Positions 40,635 through 49,105 of a stretch of 51,987 nucleotides of DNA are shown here, piece by piece. A program made the translations under genes and the position numbers. The DNA comes from an uncultured Peptoniphilus sp. (GTDB taxonomy: Bacteria; Bacillota; Clostridia; Tissierellales; Peptoniphilaceae). The DNA is taken from positions 1 to 51,987 of the forward strand of contig CABTZF010000012.1 of NCBI GenBank assembly GCA_902489255.1, read 5' to 3'. Each line of letters begins with the position of its first letter. Position 1 is the stretch's first letter. The notes below the pieces were generated by a model. That model searched no databases, was not told the DNA's origin, and saw only the letters and a program-made list of their open reading frames with translations.

Positions 40635-41032
40635 AAGATTTTTGCGCCATTGGAAAAACTTATGACGAGAATTCTATAAGAGAATTAAATCCTTTAACCT
40701 TGGCATATTTAGGGGATGCTGTTTTTGAACTTTTAGTTAGGACCCATGTATTGAGAGGGAATTTATCCGCTAATAAGTTATACAGAGAAAGCATAAAATA
40801 TGTAAAAGCTAAAAATCAAAGGCAATTACTGGAAAAAATTCTTCCCAATCTTAGCGAGGAAGAAGTAAAAATATATAAAAGAGGCAGAAATGCAAAGCCG
40901 CACACTATACCTAAAAATGCAGAAATTACCGACTACAAGGTGGCTACGGGTTTAGAAGCACTTTTTGGATATTTGTATTTATTAGAAAGGGAAGATAGGA
41001 TAGTTAAAATTTTTATGGAGATGATAAAATGA
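40619..41032 (+). CDS. mrnC: Mini-ribonuclease III (MrnC)
   Basis: MrnC is an RNase III-like enzyme without a dsRNA-binding domain that matures 23S rRNA ends. The 137-residue protein has the family blocks NPLTLAYLGDAVFELLVRTH with the metal-binding Asp, KAKNQRQLLEKILPNLSEEE, GRNAKPHTIPKNA and TGLEALFGYLYL with Glu. A GTG start overlaps cysS by 16 bp, the same neighbour pair as in Bacillus. Confidence 0.95.
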   Translation: MEKTLEDFCAIGKTYDENSIRELNPLTLAYLGDAVFELLVRTHVLRGNLSANKLYRESIKYVKAKNQRQLLEKILPNLSEEEVKIYKRGRNAKPHTIPKNAEITDYKVATGLEALFGYLYLLEREDRIVKIFMEMIK

Positions 41033-41796
41033 AGGTTAAAATAATAGCCCATACTGAGTTTCCTGAAGAAACAATAGCAAAAAGTGCAAAATTATGCTAT
41101 TCAAGAGTGGGAGTGGATGAAATCTCAGAAAAATTAGATGAAGATGCAACGAAGGATTTTTTAAATATGCTTATGGGCTTTTCTCATTTGTCACCTCTTG
41201 AACATGCATCTTTTACCTTTGCCGTTGAAGGGGTTTCCAGAACTTTGACCCACCAGCTTGTAAGGCATAGGATAGCATCTTATTCTCAACAATCACAAAG
41301 GTATGTAAAATTAAATAATTTTGAGTATATAGTCCCACCACAAATTGAAAAAAATCCAAAAGCAAAAGAAATTTTTATTAAGGCAATGGAAGAAGATCAA
41401 AAAGCCTATGATGATTTGGTAGAAATATTGATAGAGGAAAATTCAAAAAAATATATAGAAATGGGTTTAACAAAAGATCAGGCCAGAAAAAAAGTAGAAA
41501 AAGAATCAATAGAAGATGCGAGATATGTATTCCCTAATGCCTGCGAAACAAAGATTGTCTTAACAATGAACGTTAGAACTCTATTGCATTTTTTTTCTTT
41601 AAGATGTTGTAATAGGGCTCAATGGGAAATTAGGCAAATGGCAATAGAAATGCTTGGGCAGTTAAAAAAAGTTTCTCCGATTTTATTTAAAGATGCGGGT
41701 CCGGGTTGTGTTTTTGGACCTTGTCCTGAAGGTAAAATGACTTGCGGAAAAGCAAAAGAAGTTAGGGAATTTTTTAAAAAGCTGGGAACGGAATAG
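41029..41796 (+). CDS. thyX: Flavin-dependent thymidylate synthase (ThyX)
   Basis: ThyX makes dTMP from dUMP with methylene-tetrahydrofolate and FAD. The signature RHRIASYSQQSQRY (ThyX motif RHRxxSxxxxS) is present near residue 80, with LEHASFTFAVEGVSRTLTHQ before it and the C-terminal LHFFSLRCCNRAQWEIRQMA block. The 255-residue length fits. It overlaps mrnC by four bases. A thyX beside cysS-mrnC is seen in related Clostridia. Confidence 0.96.
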   Translation: MKVKIIAHTEFPEETIAKSAKLCYSRVGVDEISEKLDEDATKDFLNMLMGFSHLSPLEHASFTFAVEGVSRTLTHQLVRHRIASYSQQSQRYVKLNNFEYIVPPQIEKNPKAKEIFIKAMEEDQKAYDDLVEILIEENSKKYIEMGLTKDQARKKVEKESIEDARYVFPNACETKIVLTMNVRTLLHFFSLRCCNRAQWEIRQMAIEMLGQLKKVSPILFKDAGPGCVFGPCPEGKMTCGKAKEVREFFKKLGTE

Positions 41797-42371
41797 TTAT
41801 ATATTTTGACTTATGAATTATGCAAGGAGTATTAGTAAATAATTTTTTCTGATAAAAATAAATTAATATTCTTAATTTAAAGTTATCAAAAGATTGATAT
41901 CCATAAAAATAGTCTTTTGGTAACTTTAATTTTATTTTTATATTTTAAAATAATTCATTTTTAAAATTCATGTTGAATAAATTCAGTCTTAATTTATACA
42001 TTATAAAACAGTTAAGGAATTATATTTCTTAGAAAGGTCTTGATAAATCTAAAAAGCAATCAAAAGCTTTTATAAGACCTGATATAGAAAAAGGCCTTTA
42101 TATAGTTTTAATAGGAATAAGTACATCAAGACTTATAGCATGTAAAAATATAAATAAATTATCAAAGAACTTATGGAAAATATTAACTAATTAAAGCTCT
42201 TGAAAGAAACTTAAGGCAAGGACTAATAGGAGGAAAAGAATATAAAAAATTATTAAAGCAGATGAGTAAATTTAGTTAAATTCAGCTTATCATAAAATTC
42301 TGTAATCTTTTAAAATGCTTAATTTACAACATTTTTCCCTATAAAATGTTATAATATATATGGTGATTTTA
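41797..42371. other. Gap of 575 bp with a possible decayed gene
   Basis: Apart from the terminator above, the segment 42063-42280 has two abutting open stretches in frames offset by one base: KAFIRPDIEKGLYIVLIGIS (ending at a TAA at 42192) and ALERNLRQGLIGGKEYKKLL (ending at 42279). They could be one broken gene, but no start or family is recognisable. An extended -10 (TGTTATAAT, 42347-42355) lies just before rlmB. Confidence 0.35.
41879..41940 (+). terminator. Terminator of the cysS-mrnC-thyX operon
   Basis: A 15-bp stem (41879-41893 with 41913-41927, one T-G pair) is followed by AATTTTATTTTTA. The 19-base loop is long for a terminator. Confidence 0.65.
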
Positions 42372-43076
42372 ATGAGTTATATTTATGGCAGGGGTCCGGT
42401 TATGGAGGCTCTTAAAAATAATAAGGTAGATAAATTATATATTTCAGCACAAACAGGGTCAATATTAAAGATAATAGGTTTTGCAAAAGATTCAAAAGTG
42501 TTAATTTCAAATGTGTCAAAAGATAAGTTGGACAAAATGGTTGACGGGAAAAACCACCAAGGCATTGTTGCTCTTGTAAGTGGCTATGAATATAAAAATT
42601 TTGATAAACTTCTTGAAGAAACCAAGGCAAAAAAAGATTGTCGGCTACTAATTTTAGATAAAATGGAAGATCCCCATAATTTGGGAGCAATAGCAAGAAG
42701 TGCTTTATTTTTTAATTTTGACGGAATAATAATTCCAAAGCATAGAGAAGCTCTTGTTAATGATACAGTTTATAAAACTTCCGCAGGTGCTGTTGACCAT
42801 GTGAATATTTGTCAGGTTACTAATTTAAGTCAAACTTTAGAAAAATTAAAAAAAGAAGAATTTTGGATATATGCCGCCTGCTTGGATGGAGAAAATATTA
42901 AAGATATAGATTTTTCCGGTAAAATTGCAATTATTATTGGAAATGAAGGCAAGGGAATTAGTCAGAACTTAATTAAAAATTCAGACTTTAAGGTAAAAAT
43001 TCCAAATTTATCCGAATTTGATTCTTTAAATGCTTCTGTTGCAGCAGGGATAATTATGTATGAAGTGGTAAGGTAA
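42372..43076 (+). CDS. rlmB: 23S rRNA/tRNA 2'-O-methyltransferase, TrmH/RlmB family
   Basis: The 234-residue SPOUT methyltransferase has the substrate-binding N-terminal domain (YIYGRGPVMEALKNNKVDKL) and the knot motifs ILDKMEDPHNLGAIARSALF, IAIIIGNEGKGIS and the final LNASVAAGIIMYE. RlmB methylates G2251 of 23S rRNA in E. coli; the exact target here is inferred. ATG 42372 follows GGTGAT; the ATG at 42360 is also in frame. Confidence 0.92.
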   Translation: MSYIYGRGPVMEALKNNKVDKLYISAQTGSILKIIGFAKDSKVLISNVSKDKLDKMVDGKNHQGIVALVSGYEYKNFDKLLEETKAKKDCRLLILDKMEDPHNLGAIARSALFFNFDGIIIPKHREALVNDTVYKTSAGAVDHVNICQVTNLSQTLEKLKKEEFWIYAACLDGENIKDIDFSGKIAIIIGNEGKGISQNLIKNSDFKVKIPNLSEFDSLNASVAAGIIMYEVVR

Positions 43077-43604
43077 ATGCAAAGAATTAACTATGAAAAA
43101 GATAAAAATTATTTGTTTGTAGATGCTTATAATATAATAAATTTTTGGCCCCAATTAAATAAACTTAAAAGTATAAATTTAGAAGATTCAAGGAATGCTT
43201 TAATTGACATAATGATTGAATTTTCACATGTAACTAAAGAAAAGATAATTCTTGTATTTGATGCCTATTTGGTTAAAGGTTCAGGAGGCAAATATTATAA
43301 AAAAGACGGTATAGAAATAGTTTTTACCAAGGAAAATGAAAGGGCAGATTATTTTATAGAAAGAGAATTAGACAGGATTGGAAGGCTTAGAAATATAAGA
43401 GTAGCAACATCTGATGCTACAATTCAGGAAATTATTTTGTCAAGAGGTGGAACAAGAATATCTGCCAGAGAACTAATGATAGAAGTTGAAAATTCAAGAA
43501 AGCTTACCAGAAATTTTCAAAAAAAATTAAGGATTAAAAATGTTAATGCTATAAATAAAAGTGATATAAAAAAATTAAAAAATTTAAAAAATTATTTAAA
43601 GTAG
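43077..43604 (+). CDS. yacP: NYN-domain ribonuclease, YacP/Rae1-like
   Basis: The 175-residue protein has the NYN (PIN-like) layout: YLFVDAYNIINFWPQL with the metal-binding Asp, ILVFDAYLVKGSGGK, ENERADYFIERELDRI and VATSDATIQEIILSRG. Rae1 (YacP) of Bacillus cleaves mRNA on the ribosome. The order rlmB-yacP after cysS-mrnC mirrors the Bacillus cluster and supports the call. Confidence 0.9.
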   Translation: MQRINYEKDKNYLFVDAYNIINFWPQLNKLKSINLEDSRNALIDIMIEFSHVTKEKIILVFDAYLVKGSGGKYYKKDGIEIVFTKENERADYFIERELDRIGRLRNIRVATSDATIQEIILSRGGTRISARELMIEVENSRKLTRNFQKKLRIKNVNAINKSDIKKLKNLKNYLK

Positions 43605-43611
43605 GTGAAAT

Positions 43612-44970
43612 ATGAATTATCAAGAATATGCTGAATATAGAGAAAAATTTGTTGAGATGGTCGATGAAAAGAGGCTGACGGAGCTAAAAAATATACTTGC
43701 AGACCTAAATGTTGTCGATACCGCAGAAATCATAGAAGATATGGATGATATGCATCTTTTAATATGTTTCAGGATGCTTCCAAAAGAAATGGGTGCTGAA
43801 GTATTTTCTTTTATGGAACCCTATGATCAAAAAAGAATAATAAACAAAATTAACAATGCGGAATTAGAAGAAATAATTGACGAATTGGATTTTGATGATA
43901 TGATTGATATTTTGGAAGAGATGCCTGCAAATGTAGTTACAAAAGTTCTTCAAAAATCCACTCCTGAAGAAAGAACGGAAATTAATAAATTTTTAATGTA
44001 CGATAAAGACAGCGCCGGAGCAATAATGACTATTGAATATGTGTCATTAAAAAGAGATTGGACAGTTGCAGAATCTTTGGAGCATATTAAGAAAGTTGGA
44101 ATGGATAAGGAAATTATTTATACTTGCTATGTCGAAAGCGAATATAAACAATTGCTTGGATTTGTTTCCTTAAGAACTCTTGTATTGGCAGATAAGTCAC
44201 AAATTATTAATGACATTATGGAAACTGATTTGGTATATTTTACCACAAATGAAGATAAAGAAGATGTTGCACAAGCTTTTACAAGATATGGATATATAGC
44301 AATTCCTGTAGTAGATAGGGAACACAGACTTTGCGGGATTATAACCTTTGATGATGTTATGGATATAGTTGAAGATGAAGCAACGGAAGATATTCATAAG
44401 ATGGCGGCTGTAAGTCCTTCTGAAGAAGAATATCTTGATCAAACTCCCTGGCAACTTGCAAAAAATAGGATTCCCTGGCTATTAGTATTAATGATATCTG
44501 CAACTTTAACTTCAGGGATAATAACAAAATATAATTCTATTTTAAGCAGGTTTTTAATTTTAAGTTCATTTATTCCAATGATAACTGATACAGGAGGTAA
44601 TTCGGGTTCTCAATCTTCAACGGTTGTAATAAGAGCTATAGCAACCGGGGAAATAGGGTTAAGAGATGGTTTTTCTGTTATATTTAAAGAATTTAGAGTT
44701 GGTATAATATGTGGAACAGTTCTTTCGATAGTAAATTTTTTGAGGCTATTATTTTTTACTCAAGCAGACATAAAAATATCTTTTTTAGTATCGTTAACAA
44801 TTTTATGCACAGTAATATTATCAAAGCTAATGGGAGCAATTTTGCCTTTATTTGCTGAAAGGGTTAATATTGACCCTGCAATTATGGCTTCTGCTTTAAT
44901 TACAACAATTATAGATTCAGTAGTTTTAGTAATATATTTTTCTTTATCTACAATTATTCTAGCCTTATAA
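43612..44970 (+). CDS. mgtE: Magnesium transporter MgtE
   Basis: The 452-residue protein has an N-terminal superhelical domain (acidic, to about residue 130), two CBS domains (DSAGAIMTIEYVSLKRDWTV; FVSLRTLVLADKSQII to EDIHKMAAV) and five membrane spans with the signature TDTGGNSGSQSSTVVIRAIA. The cytosolic part senses magnesium and gates the channel. No Mg riboswitch is seen in the seven bases before it; it follows yacP in the same operon. Confidence 0.95.
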   Translation: MNYQEYAEYREKFVEMVDEKRLTELKNILADLNVVDTAEIIEDMDDMHLLICFRMLPKEMGAEVFSFMEPYDQKRIINKINNAELEEIIDELDFDDMIDILEEMPANVVTKVLQKSTPEERTEINKFLMYDKDSAGAIMTIEYVSLKRDWTVAESLEHIKKVGMDKEIIYTCYVESEYKQLLGFVSLRTLVLADKSQIINDIMETDLVYFTTNEDKEDVAQAFTRYGYIAIPVVDREHRLCGIITFDDVMDIVEDEATEDIHKMAAVSPSEEEYLDQTPWQLAKNRIPWLLVLMISATLTSGIITKYNSILSRFLILSSFIPMITDTGGNSGSQSSTVVIRAIATGEIGLRDGFSVIFKEFRVGIICGTVLSIVNFLRLLFFTQADIKISFLVSLTILCTVILSKLMGAILPLFAERVNIDPAIMASALITTIIDSVVLVIYFSLSTIILAL

Positions 44971-44989
44971 ATTTTTTATAAGGTTTTTT
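44963..44989 (+). terminator. Terminator of the rlmB-yacP-mgtE operon
   Basis: CCTTATAAA-TTT-TTTATAAGG (44963-44983) plus six T residues; it overlaps the mgtE stop. The 275 bp that follow hold no convincing gene, only a hydrophobic accidental frame from 45060. Confidence 0.85.
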
Positions 44990-45264
44990 AAATTATTGAT
45001 ATAATCAAGAGTCTATTGGTCTCAGAACGCAAAAGATATTTGTATAAAGAATCAATTCTTTGTTTTTTGATGTAGAAATTGATTATTACAAAATATTAGT
45101 AAAATATTTTTATCGTATCAAGTCTTTACATGATTTACTTTTAAAAGCATATTTATTATCTTATATTTTTCATCATTGTTTACCGGGGAAATTTCCTTTA
45201 ATAATACAAATATTTTATTTAGTTATATTTTTTGGTATAATAACCTTTGATAAGAGGTGATTTT

Positions 45265-45627
45265 TTGAGTTTTTTTGATAATTTTACAGAAAATTTGACT
45301 GATATAAAAAATAATCTTGAAATTATTTCACAAAAGCTTTTGGAAAATACTAAGGAAATTAAGGATATAACAAAACTTAAATTAGACCTTGTAAAAGAAA
45401 AGCGGTTTTTAAGTAACTTATATAAAGAACTGGGTATTCACTACTATAAAGTCTATAAAAATTCAGACAGCAACTTAAATGTAGCCGGTCAAATAACAAA
45501 AATTGATATTTCTCTACAAAAAGTCAGTTCAATAGAAAATTCCTTAAATAATTTTAAAAAAGGCTCTATGGATTCACCTGATAGCGGACTTTACCTTATG
45601 GAAAAAAAAGAAGAAAATGATGAGTGA
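45265..45627 (+). CDS. Conserved coiled-coil protein, unknown (120 aa)
   Basis: TTG 45265 follows AGAGGTGA; the in-frame TTG at 45247 lies before that site. The protein is mainly helical (FFDNFTENLTDIKNNLEIIS, then KLDLVKEKRFLSNLYKELGI) with a short YYKVYKNSDSN turn and a polar tail. The style recalls bacterial proteins that normally carry a zinc ribbon after such a coil, but no Cys pairs are present. It overlaps the hydrolase gene by 11 bp. Confidence 0.65.
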   Translation: MSFFDNFTENLTDIKNNLEIISQKLLENTKEIKDITKLKLDLVKEKRFLSNLYKELGIHYYKVYKNSDSNLNVAGQITKIDISLQKVSSIENSLNNFKKGSMDSPDSGLYLMEKKEENDE

Positions 45628-46396
45628 AATAAAAAAATCATTTGTAAATATAAAGGAAATAAAAACTGCATATATTAAACGGGAAGGTGGAAATAAAGTT
45701 GCTCTAGTTCTTCATGGATGGGGAGCAAATATTCAATCTATAATGCCCATCGTAAATTCTATTCCTTTAGAATACACCGTTTATGCTTATGATAGTCCGG
45801 GGTTTGGGGATAGTCAAAACCCTGATAAGATTTATGGAACTTATGATTACTATGAATTTTTAAAGGAATTTTTAAAATATTTTAATATAAAAAAAGCGAC
45901 TTTTCTGGGTCATTCTTTTGGTGGGAAGATTCTAACAATTTTGGGGTCAAGAGATGATGATTTGATTGAAAAGCTTGTTATTATAGACGCATCGGGGATA
46001 CTTCCCAAGAGAAAAATTTCTTATTATGTTAAAGTTTATAGTTTTAAATTTTTTAAAAAATTATATCTATTAACTCACGGAAACAATGAAAGTTCCTTAG
46101 AAAAATTTTATAAAAGGCACGGATCTGATGATTATCAAAATGCTGACGGCATAATGAGAAAAGTTTTTGTAAAGGTTGTAAATGAATCGACCTTAAAAGA
46201 ACTTTCAAATATTATGGCCGAAACCCTTTTAATTTGGGGAAATAAGGATGATGCTACTCCTCTTTATATGGGCAAAATCTTTGAAAAAGAAATAAAAAAT
46301 TCCGGTCTTATAGTTTTAAATGGCGGCCATTTTTCATATATTGATGATTTTAACACTTTTTCGGCTGTCATTAAATCATTTTTAGGAGATAAATAA
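45617..46396 (+). CDS. Alpha/beta hydrolase
   Basis: The 259-residue enzyme has the oxyanion HGWGAN near residue 34, the nucleophile elbow GHSFGGK, an Asp in LIWGNKDDATP and the His in NGGHFSYIDD, a complete triad. The substrate is unknown. Sharing its stop with the start of the MurF-like gene suggests a link with envelope synthesis, such as a wall-lipid esterase, but this is inference. ATG 45617 or 45620 may be used. Confidence 0.88.
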   Translation: MMSEIKKSFVNIKEIKTAYIKREGGNKVALVLHGWGANIQSIMPIVNSIPLEYTVYAYDSPGFGDSQNPDKIYGTYDYYEFLKEFLKYFNIKKATFLGHSFGGKILTILGSRDDDLIEKLVIIDASGILPKRKISYYVKVYSFKFFKKLYLLTHGNNESSLEKFYKRHGSDDYQNADGIMRKVFVKVVNESTLKELSNIMAETLLIWGNKDDATPLYMGKIFEKEIKNSGLIVLNGGHFSYIDDFNTFSAVIKSFLGDK

Positions 46397-47928
46397 TGGT
46401 AATTTTATATTTGTTAGAATTTATAGTCTTAGTTGTTGGAATTTATTTTTCTTATGTTAGGTCAAATTATCCAATTCATATGCTTCAACTTGAAGGATAT
46501 AACAATGAAGAATATAAAAAATGGGTTAAACAAAACAAGGAGCATATAAGTAAATTTAGTTACAGTAGAAATTATAAGGCAAAAACTCCTTTAGTGTGGA
46601 CCGATAGAGCCAAAAGACTCTTAAGGGTCCACAAAAAAGTTACTATTTGCTTTTTTATATTTTCTTCTGTAATAACAAATATTATTTATAACATAACAAA
46701 TTCATATTTAAGTATTTTATTTTTAGTTTTTGCAGGATTATTAATTTATTATTTTCAATATTTTTTATTAATACTTTCAAACACTATAGCAAAACCCAAA
46801 GAAGATAAAATTAATTATGGATTTTACAAACAAGCTCAAGAAAAAATAAGAGATTTGAAAAAGAATGAAGGTCTTAAAGTTATAGGAATAACAGGGTCCT
46901 TTGGAAAAACTTCTGTAAAATTTATTTCAGATACTGTTTTAAAAGAAAAATATAGGACTAAAAATACTCCATCTTCATTTAATACACCCATGGGACTTTC
47001 TAAGGTAATAAATAATGAATTAGATAAAAATTATGAAGTTTTTATTGCTGAATTAGGGGCTAAGGAAAAAGGTGAAATAGACGAAGTTGCAAAACTTGTA
47101 TCTCCGGATATCGGTATAATTACAGCCATAGGTCCTACTCATATGCATTTATTTAAAACAATTGAAAATATTCAAAACACAAAATATGAGCTGATTGAAG
47201 ACTTGCCTGAAAATGGAATTGCAATTTTTAATTATGACAATGAATATGTAAGACCCTTGGCAGATAAAACCAAGAAAAAAACCTACCGTTATGGAATAAA
47301 AGATACAGATAAACTAGATGTATATGCCAAAGACATTAAGGTTAATGAAAGCGGGTCTAAATTTACTTTAGTAATAAAAAATTTGGGAGAGATTGAATGT
47401 AAGAGTGTTCTTTTGGGCATTCATAATATTTCAAATTTATTGGCGGTAGCTTCTTTGGCTTATGTATTGGGACTAAGTTTAGAGCAAATCAAAAACGGTA
47501 TAGAAAAAGTTCAAGCTGTTGAGCACAGGCTTAACATTGTTCCTTCGGCTGCCGGATATATTGTAATTGATGATGCTTTTAATTCAAATCCTGTGGGATT
47601 TAGGGCAGCCTTAAATGTTATTAGTGAGTTTAAGAAGGCTAATAAAATTATTATTACACCGGGAATGGTGGAATTGGGAGCTATTGAAGAAGAAGAAAAT
47701 TATAAGATTGGTTTAGAAATTTCCAAGGTTTGTGATTATGTTATTTTAGTAGGATCTAAAATCACAGGACCGATAAAAAAAGGTTTATTAGATGGTAATT
47801 TTAATAAGGATAAAATTTTTACAGTTAAAAATCTAAATGATGCTACATCAAAACTTGTTGAAATAGCAAAGCCCGGAGATGTAGTCTTGTTTGAAAATGA
47901 CTTGCCTGATAATTATAATGAGGAGTGA
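46396..47928 (+). CDS. murF: MurF-type Mur ligase with N-terminal membrane segments
   Basis: MurF adds D-Ala-D-Ala to the UDP-MurNAc tripeptide. The ligase part starts near residue 135, with the P-loop GITGSFGKTSVKFISDTVL, the central FIAELGAKEKGEIDE and the C-terminal DDAFNSNPVGFRAALNVI block, which fits MurF. The first 130 residues contain three hydrophobic spans (VILYLLEFIVLVVGIYFSYV; CFFIFSSVITNIIY; LSILFLVFAGLLIYYFQYFL) not found in classical MurF. The next gene is ddl, its substrate supplier. Confidence 0.88.
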   Translation: MVILYLLEFIVLVVGIYFSYVRSNYPIHMLQLEGYNNEEYKKWVKQNKEHISKFSYSRNYKAKTPLVWTDRAKRLLRVHKKVTICFFIFSSVITNIIYNITNSYLSILFLVFAGLLIYYFQYFLLILSNTIAKPKEDKINYGFYKQAQEKIRDLKKNEGLKVIGITGSFGKTSVKFISDTVLKEKYRTKNTPSSFNTPMGLSKVINNELDKNYEVFIAELGAKEKGEIDEVAKLVSPDIGIITAIGPTHMHLFKTIENIQNTKYELIEDLPENGIAIFNYDNEYVRPLADKTKKKTYRYGIKDTDKLDVYAKDIKVNESGSKFTLVIKNLGEIECKSVLLGIHNISNLLAVASLAYVLGLSLEQIKNGIEKVQAVEHRLNIVPSAAGYIVIDDAFNSNPVGFRAALNVISEFKKANKIIITPGMVELGAIEEEENYKIGLEISKVCDYVILVGSKITGPIKKGLLDGNFNKDKIFTVKNLNDATSKLVEIAKPGDVVLFENDLPDNYNEE

Positions 47929-47932
47929 TTTA

Positions 47933-49105
47933 ATGTTTAATGTTGCAGTAGTATTTGGAGGCAGATCGGTAGAACATGAAGTTTCAGTTATTACAGGTTT
48001 GCAAGTTATTGAAAATTTGGATAGGGAAAATTTTAATCCTATTCCTATATATATTTCTAAGGACGGCAGATTTTTCAGCGGTGATATTTTAAAGGACTTT
48101 AATACCTTTAAAGAAGGAAAATATGAAGAAGCTACTGAAGTATTTTTAATACCACAAAAAGGAGATAGGTTCCTATATTCGGTAAAATTAGTTGGGGGTA
48201 TATTTACAAAAGCACATACGGAAAATTATATATATGCTAGAATTGATGCAATTTTTCCTGCCCTGCATGGAACTTTTGGAGAAGACGGATCCATTCAAGG
48301 AATTTTTGAATACATGGATATTCCATATGTCGGCTGTTCTGTATCTTCAGGAGCATGTGGTATGGATAAAGTGCTCATGAAAGATATTTTTAAAGCCAAC
48401 GGCATTCCTGTTATTGATTATATATATTTTTACAGAAATGAGCTTAAAGATTTACAAAAAGTTCTAAAAAAATGCGAGAAAATAGGGTATCCTTTAATTG
48501 TAAAGCCTGCTAATCTGGGGTCTTCAATCGGAATATCAAAAGCATCAAATGCACTTGAATTATCAAAAGCCTTAGAAGTGGCAGCAAATTATGATAAGAA
48601 AATTATAGTCGAAAAATGTTTGGAAAATCATAGGGAAATAAATGTTGCAATCCTTGGAAATGAAGAAGAGCTTCAAGTTTCAGCATGTGAAGAACCACTT
48701 ACGGCAGAAGATATTTTAACCTATGGGGATAAGTATGTAGGATCATCTAAAACAAAGATGGCATCACAAGAAAATCAAAAGAAGAAACTTCCTGCAGATT
48801 TGAAAAAAGAAGTACAAGATAAAATTTGCCAATTAGCAAAAGAATCATTTAAAGCTATTGGAGCCTCAGGCGTTAGTAGAATAGACTTTTTACTTAAAGA
48901 TGACGAGGTTTATGTAAACGAAATAAATACCCTACCGGGTTCTATGGCATTTTATTTATTTGAAGTTGAGGGTCTTACTTTTAAAGACCTGCTTACAAAA
49001 TTATTGGAAATTGCAATCAATAATTATAATGAAAAAGAAAAAAACATGTACTCTTATAACTCAAATCTCTTTAATAAGACAAGTTATGGAGCAAAAATTA
49101 AATGA
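47933..49105 (+). CDS. ddl: D-alanine--D-alanine ligase
   Basis: This 390-residue ATP-grasp enzyme makes the D-Ala-D-Ala that MurF uses. Seen are VVFGGRSVEHEVSVITGLQV at the start, the HGTFGEDGSIQGIFEYMDIP substrate loop, YPLIVKPANLGSSIGISKA and the closing VNEINTLPGSMAFYLFEVEG. ATG 47933 follows AGGAGTGA; the track start at 47891 lies within murF. At 390 residues it is a little long, with a polar tail. Tyr in IDYIYFYRN cannot by itself decide D-Ala versus D-Lac. Confidence 0.95.
   Translation: MFNVAVVFGGRSVEHEVSVITGLQVIENLDRENFNPIPIYISKDGRFFSGDILKDFNTFKEGKYEEATEVFLIPQKGDRFLYSVKLVGGIFTKAHTENYIYARIDAIFPALHGTFGEDGSIQGIFEYMDIPYVGCSVSSGACGMDKVLMKDIFKANGIPVIDYIYFYRNELKDLQKVLKKCEKIGYPLIVKPANLGSSIGISKASNALELSKALEVAANYDKKIIVEKCLENHREINVAILGNEEELQVSACEEPLTAEDILTYGDKYVGSSKTKMASQENQKKKLPADLKKEVQDKICQLAKESFKAIGASGVSRIDFLLKDDEVYVNEINTLPGSMAFYLFEVEGLTFKDLLTKLLEIAINNYNEKEKNMYSYNSNLFNKTSYGAKIK

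Noticed and set aside
45060..45260. 66-codon hydrophobic frame starting with TTG
   Set aside because: It lies in an AT-rich gap after a terminator, has no ribosome binding site, and its hydrophobicity follows from base composition.
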